Shown: positions 16,588-23,852, counted from the stretch's first letter. The stretch: DNA of 64,000 bases from Mangrovibacterium sp041596335 (GCF_041596335.1 NZ_JBFHIT010000021.1:9489-73488); one strand, 5' to 3'. The notes: a model not told the origin generated them from the letters alone. Numbers and translations: made by a program.

Positions 16588-17508
16588 CTATCGTTTTTCT
16601 AAACAAGACACGGGGCACAGACCCGCACCATCTGGGAATTTATTTTTTTTAACTAGCAATCCAAAGACTCCAATCAGGATAACTTGAAGCAACGTACAAA
16701 GTAATGAACCTTCAAAGCCAAAGTCTCCACCATTCCAAATTGAAGCATCATCTATCTTATTTTGAACTAACGAGTATGAATCCATTCCACTAACCAAGAA
16801 TCCGAAATGACATTGTATTAGATTCCAAAAAAAATGGATCGAAATTGGGAGCCATACATTCTCTCGAATGAGATAGGCCAGCCCTAAAAAGATACCCGCT
16901 AAAAAGATATTCATAACACCAACCCAAGTTACTCCCGGATTAAAAGCATGAAGTGCACAAAATATCAAAGAGGAAAAAATGAGACCATTGATCATCCCGA
17001 AAGATTCGGCTAAGTTTTTAAGAATATATGCTCTGCAGAAAACCTCTTCACCAATGGCAACAACGAAGAATAAAACAACAGTCTGGACAAACCCCATTCC
17101 ATCGAAATACAACGAAACAAATTCGAGTTGATCCAATTCGAGCACCACAACATATCCACCACTAAAACACAGAAATAGCAAAATCCCTGAAAAGAGCCAT
17201 TCTTTAAACACTACCTCCCTCTCAAATTTATACGCCTCAAAATTCGCCCGATCAACGAATCGACTAAAAAGAATAACAACAACAATGGTTCCTATCATTC
17301 CCATTGTTGTTACCACCAACCTCTGCCAATCACTTAAATTAGATTCGACCCATATCGGGGAATCAATCAGCCAAGCTCCAATTAACTCAAAAGTACCACT
17401 TACAACAAGAAAAGGTATCATTATCAACAATACCCTTTGCCATCCTTTCTCCTTTCTCGATACACCTTTTTCCATGCTTTTAAAAGTTTTAAAAGTTGCG
17501 TGGAACAT
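16588..17508 (-). CDS. CPBP family intramembrane metalloprotease 1
   Basis: About 306 residues. The catalytic motifs are GEEVFCR (two Glu and Arg near residues 154-159), FCALHAFN (His near 187) and HFFWNLIQ (His and Asn near 225-229), all intact. Several hydrophobic helices precede the motifs, giving a larger protein than CPBP 2. The frame opens at a TTG at 17523; I prefer the ATG at 17508, and a further ATG at 17475 (MEKGVSRKEKG before the first helix) is also plausible. The gene begins within 30 bases of the stop of peptide A2, so it is probably co-transcribed with the peptides, as expected for immunity or processing functions. Confidence 0.8.
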   Translation of the reverse strand: MFHATFKTFKSMEKGVSRKEKGWQRVLLIMIPFLVVSGTFELIGAWLIDSPIWVESNLSDWQRLVVTTMGMIGTIVVVILFSRFVDRANFEAYKFEREVVFKEWLFSGILLFLCFSGGYVVVLELDQLEFVSLYFDGMGFVQTVVLFFVVAIGEEVFCRAYILKNLAESFGMINGLIFSSLIFCALHAFNPGVTWVGVMNIFLAGIFLGLAYLIRENVWLPISIHFFWNLIQCHFGFLVSGMDSYSLVQNKIDDASIWNGGDFGFEGSLLCTLLQVILIGVFGLLVKKNKFPDGAGLCPVSCLEKR

Positions 17509-17532
17509 TTTGCTCCACGCCAACTCACTAAA

Positions 17533-17691
17533 CTAGTGTGAATACACTGAATTAAACCCATCTTCAAACGAATCCGGATTATTTATTGCAGCTTCTACGC
17601 AATCAGCTATTGCGACAGCTGCACCTATTAGCGACCACATTATTAATCCGCCATCACAGCCAATAGCCTCTTCTTTTGTTAATTCTTTCAT
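17533..17691 (-). CDS. Double-glycine leader peptide A2 (class II bacteriocin-like)
   Basis: A 52-codon ORF. Leader MKELTKEEAIGCDGG (15 residues, GG at 14-15); core of 37 residues starting LIMWSLIGAAVAIADCVEAA and ending GFNSVYSH. A Gly-Ala rich helix (IGAAVAIA) is followed by an acidic tail with no Lys or Arg, giving a net charge of about -5. Cys is present in both leader (residue 12) and core (residue 31). It follows peptide A1 by 10 bases, within which TTAGGTCAAT contains a purine-rich start-proximal AGG. The first CPBP gene follows almost at once. Confidence 0.78.
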   Translation of the reverse strand: MKELTKEEAIGCDGGLIMWSLIGAAVAIADCVEAAINNPDSFEDGFNSVYSH

Positions 17692-17701
17692 ATTGACCTA
17701 T

Positions 17702-17863
17702 TTATGCGTTTTTATATGCTGTATAACCAGCAGCCTCAATTTGCTCATTGGCATACCAACCCGATTCAGACATTGCTCCAATGAATGCTCCCAATATATA
17801 AGCTCGCCATGAAAAATCCCCTCCATCAATGCATTTTAGTTCACTCTTATCCAATTCTTTCAT
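17702..17863 (-). CDS. Double-glycine leader peptide A1 (class IIb bacteriocin-like)
   Basis: A 53-codon ORF. Leader MKELDKSELKCIDGG matches that of peptide B1 in its first six residues and in the GG end. The 38-residue core begins DFSWRAYILGAFIGAMSES and contains GAFIG, a GxxxG motif, followed by an aromatic, amphipathic end GYTAYKNA. Net charge of the core is about -2. It is the first gene after control region A; the leader start codon is inside the repeat. Pairing with A2, the GG leaders and the adjacent membrane proteases all point to a secreted two-component peptide. Killing, signalling and fratricide roles cannot be told apart from sequence. Confidence 0.82.
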   Translation of the reverse strand: MKELDKSELKCIDGGDFSWRAYILGAFIGAMSESGWYANEQIEAAGYTAYKNA

Positions 17864-17917
17864 AAATCAAAAATTTAAAATCAACCTTCTCTGTTTAAGG
17901 CTTTTCGGGTTCCGCCT

Positions 17918-17937
17918 AAGTTTTGTGCACTTAACTT
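17918..17937. promoter_or_regulatory. Operator-like dyad, copy A
   Basis: Identical 20-base dyad to that at 15608-15627 (AAGTT/AACTT arms, GTGCAC centre), 55 bases upstream of peptide A1. Full identity in both copies supports a functional site. Confidence 0.4.
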
Positions 17938-17959
17938 GTGAACTAAATTACGGAGACCC

Positions 17960-17980
17960 ACTCTCAAATTTTGAGAGTGG
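17960..17980. promoter_or_regulatory. Palindrome in the control region, copy A
   Basis: Same CACTCTCAAA / TTTGAGAGTG inverted repeat as in copy B; only the central base differs, so the two arms are preserved. It lies just after the HTH stop codon on the minus strand. Confidence 0.45.
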
Positions 17981-17991
17981 CGGATTTTTTT

Positions 17992-18294
17992 CTAAAAAAT
18001 CGTGAGCTGAACCAAATTTTTAAAGCCGCCGTTTATTTCCCTGACTTCGTCCTGGTTTAAATCAGTCAAAAAGAAGCCGCATTGAAAATTGACGTCCTCA
18101 ACATACACATAACTTTGGTAGCTGAGGTTGTATTCTACCGGTGCCCCCAGTTCCTTGATTACGTCGATTAGGCGAAAAACAGTGGCTTGTGATAGTTCCA
18201 GGCGCTCGGCCAATTCTTTCGGGTTGCCGGTTGCTCGCATGCGGATTAGTTGGTCAATCCGCTCAATTAAGTTGATTTGTTGGAGTAGCTTCAC
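17992..18294 (-). CDS. Small HTH transcriptional regulator
   Basis: A 100-residue protein starting with GTG. Residues 8-60 look like an HTH_11/DeoR-type winged helix: a first helix LIERIDQLIRM, then NPKELAERLELSQATVFRLI as the helix-turn-helix, followed by a wing with YNLSYQSYVYVEDV. The C-terminal 40 residues are short and lack a recognised ligand domain. Its stop codon lies inside the duplicated control region directly upstream of the first peptide gene, and a relic of its 3' end precedes cassette B. The placement suggests it controls the peptide cassettes, perhaps through the GTGCAC-centred dyad. Whether it activates or represses cannot be told. Confidence 0.7.
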   Translation of the reverse strand: MKLLQQINLIERIDQLIRMRATGNPKELAERLELSQATVFRLIDVIKELGAPVEYNLSYQSYVYVEDVNFQCGFFLTDLNQDEVREINGGFKNLVQLTIF

Positions 18295-18327
18295 TTTGCT
18301 CTTTTTAAGGGTGTTAAGTATTCTTTA

Positions 18328-18359
18328 GACCTTTGAGGTTTTAAAAAACCTCAAAGGTC
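18328..18359. terminator. 15-bp hairpin after the exporter relic
   Basis: GACCTTTGAGGTTTT (18328-18342) pairs perfectly with 18345-18359. The stop codon of the exporter-tail relic is at the hairpin centre. There is no strong T-tract on either strand, so function as a terminator is uncertain. Confidence 0.5.
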
Positions 18360-18481
18360 ATGTTGTTTTTGGGTATTTGCTTTTGCCACATGTTGAAATA
18401 GTAGCCTTGCTGCTTAAACAGACTGCTATGGGCTCCTTGTGTGAACTCTAGAATTTTAACCAAGAATAATTGTTTTTTCAT
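18341..18481 (-). pseudogene. C-terminal relic of an ABC exporter
   Basis: A 46-codon open frame whose middle reads KILEFTQGAHSSLFKQQGYY and continues FNMWQKQIPKNN. This is the pattern of the very end of ABC exporter ATPase domains (the segment after the H-loop, G-x-H-x-x-L-x-x-x-x-G-x-Y-x-x-x-W-x-x-Q). The rest of an exporter gene is absent upstream: no Walker motifs, no membrane domain and no C39 peptidase domain. It lies on the same strand as, and just before, the HTH and double-glycine peptide genes, exactly where a processing exporter would be expected. I infer that a peptide exporter once sat here and was deleted. Attribution to the C39 subfamily is not provable from this tail. Confidence 0.5.
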
Positions 18482-18791
18482 TGTTCCTTGTATTGAAGTT
18501 CGAAAACCAAAATTGAATTACAGTGAGGCCATAACTATAAAAAGACGCCTTTGTATTACTAAACTATTGTCCGGTTAAATAAACTATCGATAAATCCTGT
18601 TAAATTGGAAAAGGTAACCTCTCGGAAAACATTTTTTTGAGTTGATTCTGAAAAAGTATCAAAAGCCTCCGAATCCGATTAACATCTCCCATTTATTTAA
18701 ACTGATTGTCAAAATGAGTCGCCAAAACATGGATTCGATAGATCCTGTTCCTTCGAAATTCCCCATCTTTGGAGCATCATTTTTTTAAACT
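18482..18791. other. Non-coding stretch before the SBF-like transporter gene
   Basis: About 310 bases, AT-rich, with no convincing ORF on either strand. It marks the outer edge of the peptide region on this side. CATCTTTG about 20 bases before the transporter ATG is one mismatch from the TAnnTTTG box and may be its promoter. Confidence 0.4.
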
Positions 18792-19796
18792 ATGAACATT
18801 CCCACATCTGTAAAACGGTTTTTACCCGACGGATTCATTTCAGGTATCCTGTTAATGATTTTGCTGGCCAAGCTTCTCCCGGGGATCGGGAGCGAAGGCA
18901 GCCTGATTGAGTTGCGGGTAATTATTAAAGGTGGCATTGCATTGCTGTTTTTCTTTTATGGATTGAAGCTAAGTCCGGAAAAATTGAAAAACGACCTCAG
19001 CAACTGGAAACTGCATCTGATTATTCAGGGTATTACTTTTCTTGTTTTTCCGGCTCTACTTCTGCTTTTCTACCCTTTGTTTAAGGGAACAGAACAGGAA
19101 ATCCTTTGGTTGGCTGTTTTTTTTCTGGCTGCCTTACCCAGCACAGTATCCTCGTCGGTGGTCATGGTATCTATTGCGGGGGGCAACCTCCCCAGTGCCA
19201 TATTTAACGCCAGCATCTCCGGCGTAATGGGCATTCTGCTAACACCCGCCTGGATGGGACTTTTCCTCGATCAACAAACCGAAGCAATTGCCTTTGGAGA
19301 GGTTGTCCGCGATTTGGTTATCCAGATTTTAATACCCGTCGCGTTGGGATTGTTCATGCACCGCTTTTGGGGCGCCTGGGCAAACCGCCACAAAAGCCGC
19401 ATCAGTTTATTCGACAAATCGGTTATTCTGGCCATCGTTTACCGCAGTTTCAGCGATTCGTTCCTGAACGGCATTTTCAGTAGCATCCCCATGCATTCGC
19501 TGCTCCTACTCTCGGCTTGTGTTATCGCACTCTTTTTTCTGGTTTTTGAAGGTACCAAAATGCTAATCGGGCTGCTCCGGTTCAACCGCGAAGACCGAAT
19601 TACAGTTTTATTTTGCGCTTCGAAAAAATCGTTGGTTCATGGCTCAGTTATGGTGGGTGTTCTATTTGCAGGAAGTACCTTAGGAAGTCTCTTTCTGGTT
19701 CCGGTGATGATTTACCATGCCTTTCAGCTCTTCTACATCAGCATTGTTGCCCGCCGCTACAGTCGCGAGGTTCAACCGGTGACGACACGAGGTTAA
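18792..19796 (+). CDS. SBF-like (YfeH-type) sodium/bile acid symporter family protein
   Basis: A 334-residue polytopic membrane protein with about nine or ten helices, similar in length to E. coli YfeH (SBF_like family, PF13593). Recognisable pieces are the first amphipathic RFLPDGFISGILLMILLAKL, FFFYGLKLSPEKL after helix two, the ALPSTVSSSVVMVSIAGGNL crossover segment with small residues, and FCASKKSLVHGSVM near the end. Members of this group are putative Na+-dependent carriers; the physiological substrate is unknown. The gene stands alone between the peptide region and the LuxR relic, and its end overlaps the converging relic by a few bases. Confidence 0.88.
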   Translation: MNIPTSVKRFLPDGFISGILLMILLAKLLPGIGSEGSLIELRVIIKGGIALLFFFYGLKLSPEKLKNDLSNWKLHLIIQGITFLVFPALLLLFYPLFKGTEQEILWLAVFFLAALPSTVSSSVVMVSIAGGNLPSAIFNASISGVMGILLTPAWMGLFLDQQTEAIAFGEVVRDLVIQILIPVALGLFMHRFWGAWANRHKSRISLFDKSVILAIVYRSFSDSFLNGIFSSIPMHSLLLLSACVIALFFLVFEGTKMLIGLLRFNREDRITVLFCASKKSLVHGSVMVGVLFAGSTLGSLFLVPVMIYHAFQLFYISIVARRYSREVQPVTTRG

Positions 19797-20036
19797 GTGT
19801 TGGATAAAAAACAATACGAACGGCAATTCGGACAAACCGGGCTGAACTGACCATTAAGCAGATTCTCCTTGCAGGCATAAGTCATCATCTGGATTTGGCT
19901 GCCAGCTCCAAATTTTTCATGAATATTTTTCAAATGTGTTCGCACGGTCGTTTGACTGATATTCAGCTTTTCAGCTATTTGAATATTACTGTCTGAATTA
20001 ACCCAAAGCGACAAAACTTTCTTCCTTTTTAGACTA
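19793..20036 (-). pseudogene. LuxR-type HTH remnant of a response regulator
   Basis: The frame from about 20036 encodes LKRKKVLSLWVNSDSN, then IQIAEKLNISQTTVRTHLKN and IHEKFGAGSQIQMM, an essentially intact GerE/LuxR DNA-binding domain. Upstream an in-frame TAA stops the frame, and no receiver domain follows in any frame. A C-terminal extension with CPNCRSYC before the stop is not usual for the family. The simplest reading is a truncated NarL-family response regulator whose N-terminal part was deleted, next to the tRNA gene. A short independent HTH protein starting at the TTG at 20014 cannot be excluded. Confidence 0.55.
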
Positions 20037-20131
20037 GCTAAAATTTATGCCTAAAACCAAAATCCCCCAGATTTTCCGCTTGATCCCCAAAGGATCACTT
20101 CAATTTTAAATGCAAATAGGGGAAAACAAAA

Positions 20132-20161
20132 AAAGGAGAATCAATTTCTTGATTCTCCTTT
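20132..20161 (-). terminator. Terminator of tRNA-Met
   Basis: A perfect 13-bp stem (AAAGGAGAATCAA with its complement, 4-base loop) directly after the tRNA 3' end, followed on the minus strand by a T-rich tract. It is a good intrinsic terminator. Confidence 0.85.
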
Positions 20162-20166
20162 GGTAG

Positions 20167-20239
<73 letters not shown>

Positions 20240-20307
20240 ATATATTTTGAATGTTTTTTGTCTTGTTTTGAACGAACATCCGTTGGTTACCTTCCCGAAT
20301 GCGGATG

Positions 20308-20338
20308 CAAATATAGAACAAGTTTTTCAATATCCAAA
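20308..20338 (-). promoter_or_regulatory. Promoter of tRNA-Met
   Basis: On the minus strand TTTG (20335-20338), a 19-base spacer and TATATTTG (20308-20315) form a perfect Bacteroidota -33/-7 pair. The tRNA 5' end lies about 68 bases downstream, leaving a leader removed by RNase P. Confidence 0.8.
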
Positions 20339-20422
20339 CATCGCTCTGTTTTTTTATTTATTTGCCTTCGTTAAAAAGTATTAATTTCATCGTCACTAAG
20401 TAGTGTATCTGCCTAATTTGGT

Positions 20423-20430
20423 TAATTTTG
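20423..20430 (+). promoter_or_regulatory. Candidate -7 box for the M23 peptidase gene
   Basis: TAATTTTG, 18 bases before the ATG at 20449. The TTG at 20428 that could be read as an earlier start is inside this box, which favours the ATG. Confidence 0.55.
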
Positions 20431-20448
20431 ACCATCCAAATCGGGCGC

Positions 20449-21309
20449 ATGAAGGAAAAGAAAAAAAAGAAAATCTTAGAGAAACTAAAAAACCGTTACC
20501 GGTTAATCATCTATAACGACACTTCGTTTCAGACAGTTTGGAGTACCAAGCTGACCAGAATCAATGTTTTCCTGATTTTCGGGTTAGGTGGTGTACTCTT
20601 GGTTTTCCTAACCGTTTTAATGATTGCACTCACGCCCCTAAAGGAATTTATCCCCGGATATCCGTCAGGAGATGTTCGCAATTTGATGGTGAAAAACGCG
20701 ATGATGGTTGATTCGCTGGAGGCTCAGCTTATGCTTCGCGACAATTATTTCAAAACCATCAAAACGTTGCTGAACGGAGAGGTTCCGGAAGATCAGATTT
20801 CGAATATCGACACCAGCTTTCATCCCGTTGAACTCAATATGCAGTCGTACAATCACGATTCCATTTTTGAACAGCATTTGCTGGAAGAGCAGTTAGACCT
20901 GTCGGCCGGTGATCAGCAGAAAAGCTCAACCAGCCTGGCAAACATCCATTTCTTCCGACCGTTGAAGGGAATGATCACTCAAAATTTCAACAAAGACATC
21001 AACCACTATGCTGTCGATGTCGTTGGACTTCCGAATTCCCGCATCTCTGCCATATTGGATGGAACTGTTGTTTTTTCCGGATGGACCGTTGAAACGGGCA
21101 ACGTACTATATCTGCAACACAACAACAATCTGCTATCGGTATACAAACACAATTCGGAGCTACTGAAAAAAGTTGGCGACCTGGTTAAAGCCGGCGAAGC
21201 TATTGCTTTAATGGGAAATACCGGCGAGTTAACCACCGGCCCCCATCTGCACTTCGAACTGTGGCACAGAGGAACACCGCTAAACCCGGAAGAATATATA
21301 GATTTTTAA
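20449..21309 (+). CDS. M23 (LytM-type) peptidoglycan endopeptidase, membrane anchored
   Basis: A 286-residue envelope protein. The start MKEKKKKKILEKLKNRYRLI is very basic, followed by one transmembrane helix (about residues 38-63), then a charged linker and a C-terminal peptidase domain. The domain has NHYAVDVVG (His and Asp zinc ligands) and TGPHLHFELWHRGTPLNP (HxH ligand), so it is catalytically complete. Its likely substrate is the stem-peptide cross-link in the periplasm. This type, with a conserved short N-terminal YRLIIYND motif, is common in Bacteroidota. It is followed after 9 bases by dxr. Confidence 0.9.
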   Translation: MKEKKKKKILEKLKNRYRLIIYNDTSFQTVWSTKLTRINVFLIFGLGGVLLVFLTVLMIALTPLKEFIPGYPSGDVRNLMVKNAMMVDSLEAQLMLRDNYFKTIKTLLNGEVPEDQISNIDTSFHPVELNMQSYNHDSIFEQHLLEEQLDLSAGDQQKSSTSLANIHFFRPLKGMITQNFNKDINHYAVDVVGLPNSRISAILDGTVVFSGWTVETGNVLYLQHNNNLLSVYKHNSELLKKVGDLVKAGEAIALMGNTGELTTGPHLHFELWHRGTPLNPEEYIDF

Positions 21310-21318
21310 GCCTGAAGA

Positions 21319-22491
21319 ATGAAAAAACGAATTGCGATCCTTGGATCGACCGGATCTATTGGCACACAGGCTTTGGAAGTGATTGAGCAAAATCCTGATC
21401 ACTTTGAAGTTGAAGTGCTAACTGCCAACAACAATATAGACTTACTGATTGAACAAAGTAAAAAATTCAAGCCCAACGCAGTAGTTGTCGCCAATGAATG
21501 CCGCTACGAGATTTTAAGTGATGCATTAAAAGACGAAGACATAAAGATTTATGCCGGCAAAGATGCCTTGGAGCAAGTTGTGCAGATGGACTCCATTGAT
21601 ATGGTGCTGACTGCAATGGTAGGCTACTCCGGATTGCTGCCAACACTAAAGGCGATACGAGCTGGAAAAGACATTGCTCTGGCCAACAAAGAAACATTGG
21701 TTGTTGCGGGCGAGATCATTACCCGCGAGGCGATTGAAAACAAAGTAAATATCTACCCGGTCGACTCGGAACATTCAGCTATTTTTCAATGCCTGGCCGG
21801 TGAGCATATGAACGAGATCGAAAAAATCTACCTCACCGCTTCCGGTGGCCCGTTTCGTGGGTACAGCCTGGAACAATTGCAAAAAGTAACAACGGCTGAT
21901 GCGCTAAAACATCCGAACTGGGAGATGGGAGCTAAAATCACAATCGACTCAGCCAGCATGATGAACAAAGGGTTTGAAGTGATTGAAGCCAAATGGCTAT
22001 TCGATCTGAAAGCCGACCAAATCGATGTCGTTATTCATCCGCAAAGCATTGTTCACTCGCTGGTGCAATTCCGCGACGGCTCCATGAAAGCACAGATGGG
22101 TTTGCCGGATATGAAACTTCCGATTCAATACGCCATGAACTTCCCGAAGCGACTACCATCTGATTTTGAGCGTTTCGACTTCATGAAGTACCCAAAACTA
22201 ACGTTCGAACAGCCCGATACGAAAATTTTTCGTAATCTTGCACTGGCTTTCGAGGCCCTTGCGCAGGCAGGCAATATGCCCTGCATTCTGAATGCAGCCA
22301 ACGAAGTTGTGGTACAGGCCTTGCTTCGCGAAAAAATACGTTTTGTCGACATGCCTGACATTATTGAAGAAAGCATGCAGAAAATTGCTTTTATAAAAAA
22401 TCCGGATTTGAACGATTATATTCAAACCGACAAGGAAACACGATTGTTAACAACTTCACTAATTAAAAATCGAAGTTTAAAAACACACTAA
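21319..22491 (+). CDS. dxr: 1-deoxy-D-xylulose-5-phosphate reductoisomerase
   Basis: Second enzyme of the MEP isoprenoid pathway; converts DXP to MEP using NADPH and a divalent metal. The 390 residues start with the Rossmann motif GSTGSIGTQALEVI. Metal and substrate residues are in YPVDSEHSAIFQCL (Asp and Glu) and the NKGFEVIEA motif. ASGGPFRG and the SMMNKG loops are intact. It sits in an operon with the upstream M23 peptidase (9 bases) and downstream rseP (7 bases). The pathway entry enzyme dxs is also in this window at 51.1 kb. Confidence 0.97.
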   Translation: MKKRIAILGSTGSIGTQALEVIEQNPDHFEVEVLTANNNIDLLIEQSKKFKPNAVVVANECRYEILSDALKDEDIKIYAGKDALEQVVQMDSIDMVLTAMVGYSGLLPTLKAIRAGKDIALANKETLVVAGEIITREAIENKVNIYPVDSEHSAIFQCLAGEHMNEIEKIYLTASGGPFRGYSLEQLQKVTTADALKHPNWEMGAKITIDSASMMNKGFEVIEAKWLFDLKADQIDVVIHPQSIVHSLVQFRDGSMKAQMGLPDMKLPIQYAMNFPKRLPSDFERFDFMKYPKLTFEQPDTKIFRNLALAFEALAQAGNMPCILNAANEVVVQALLREKIRFVDMPDIIEESMQKIAFIKNPDLNDYIQTDKETRLLTTSLIKNRSLKTH

Positions 22492-22498
22492 AAAACAC

Positions 22499-23833
22499 AT
22501 GGAACAAGTATTGATAAAAGCTGCCCAGCTAATCCTGAGTCTCTCATTGCTAGTGATTCTTCATGAGTTCGGACACTTTGCGTTTGCCCGCCTTTTTAAA
22601 ACAAGAGTTGAAAAATTTTACCTGTTTTTCGATCCTTGGTTTTCATTGTTCAAAATTAAAAAAGGCGACACCGAATACGGAGTTGGCTGGCTACCACTGG
22701 GTGGCTACGTGAAAATATCGGGAATGATTGACGAGTCGATGGATAAAGATGCTTTGGCTCAAGAACCTCAACCCTATGAATTCCGCTCGAAAAAAGCTTA
22801 CCAACGCTTGCTGATCATGATCGGTGGCGTGTTAATGAACTTCATTCTGGCATTCATTATTTACATCGGAATTTTGTATGCCTGGGGTACAGAATATTTA
22901 CCAACAGAAAGTGCGAAGTACGGCATTATGGTGAATAGCGCCGGTGAGGAAATCGGTCTGAAGAACGGGGACAAAATCCTATCGGTTGACGGAGAGTATA
23001 TTGAGAATTTCAACAAAATACTCCCTACAATCGTACTCGACAAAGCACACAGCATTCAAGTATTACGCGATGGACAACAGACAGAGGTAACCATTACCGA
23101 CGATCATTTTGTCCCATTGATTAAAGGGAAGGTTGAAGTGCGCCCCCGGATGCCATTTGAAGTATCGGTAGGAAAGGTTAAGAAGGATTCACCGGCCGAT
23201 CTGGCAGGCCTGGAAGACGGAGATTATTTCGTGTCGTCAAACGGGCAAACCTTCGAATTTTATGACCAGTTCACCAGCTTTCTGCAAGCTAACAAAGAAA
23301 CAGCTGTAACGATCGAGGTCTTACGCAACAACGAACCTGTAACGATAAACGCGACTGTTTCGCCTGAGGGAACCTTAGGATTTTACCCTGAATTTAATTC
23401 GGAGGCAACAGCTTTTCTGGTCACAAAAACGATCAAATACAGCTTTGTCGAATCAATTCCGGCCGGCATCAAGCGAGGTGTAAACACTGTAAACGACTAC
23501 CTGAAGCAGTTTAAACTCATCTTTTCGCCTAAGACGAAAGCTTACGAATCATTGGGAGGATTCATTTCCATTGGGAACATATTCCCGGGAGCCTGGGATT
23601 GGTACGCCTTTTGGAACATGACGGCTTTCCTGTCGATCATTCTTGGCGTAATGAACCTGCTGCCTATTCCGGCGCTTGATGGCGGACACGTTACCTTTCT
23701 TCTATACGAGATAGTGACCGGCAGAAAACCAGCCGAAAAATTTCTGGAATATGCTCAAATTACGGGAATGATTGTCCTGCTGGCCTTAGTGCTATTCGCT
23801 AACGCCAACGATATTATTAAACTATTTAACTAA
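22499..23833 (+). CDS. rseP: RIP metalloprotease RseP (site-2 protease)
   Basis: Intramembrane zinc protease of 444 residues that cleaves membrane-spanning anti-sigma factors and signal peptide remnants. HEFGH is near residue 22 in the first helix and the third ligand Asp is in PALDGGHVTF near the C-terminus. Two PDZ-like domains lie between: one around GEEIGLKNGDKILSVDG, the second around DSPADLAGLEDGDYF. A typical MNLLPIPALDGGH motif precedes the end. It follows dxr closely, a conserved neighbourhood in many bacteria. Confidence 0.96.
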   Translation: MEQVLIKAAQLILSLSLLVILHEFGHFAFARLFKTRVEKFYLFFDPWFSLFKIKKGDTEYGVGWLPLGGYVKISGMIDESMDKDALAQEPQPYEFRSKKAYQRLLIMIGGVLMNFILAFIIYIGILYAWGTEYLPTESAKYGIMVNSAGEEIGLKNGDKILSVDGEYIENFNKILPTIVLDKAHSIQVLRDGQQTEVTITDDHFVPLIKGKVEVRPRMPFEVSVGKVKKDSPADLAGLEDGDYFVSSNGQTFEFYDQFTSFLQANKETAVTIEVLRNNEPVTINATVSPEGTLGFYPEFNSEATAFLVTKTIKYSFVESIPAGIKRGVNTVNDYLKQFKLIFSPKTKAYESLGGFISIGNIFPGAWDWYAFWNMTAFLSIILGVMNLLPIPALDGGHVTFLLYEIVTGRKPAEKFLEYAQITGMIVLLALVLFANANDIIKLFN

Positions 23834-23852
23834 GAAGGAATTATATTTTTCC

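Larger units (their letters stand above)
17847..18019 (-). repeat. Direct repeat copy A: control region of peptide cassette A
   Basis: The partner of the repeat at 15535-15708. Here the region is intact in context: it starts in the last codons of the HTH gene, contains both dyads, and runs into the ATG of peptide A1. This arrangement shows which copy is likely the parent and which the derivative. Confidence 0.85.

Noticed and set aside
15650..17980. Palindromes followed by T-tract as plus-strand terminators
   Set aside because: On the plus strand they look like terminators, but no plus-strand gene ends there. Kept as regulatory palindromes instead.
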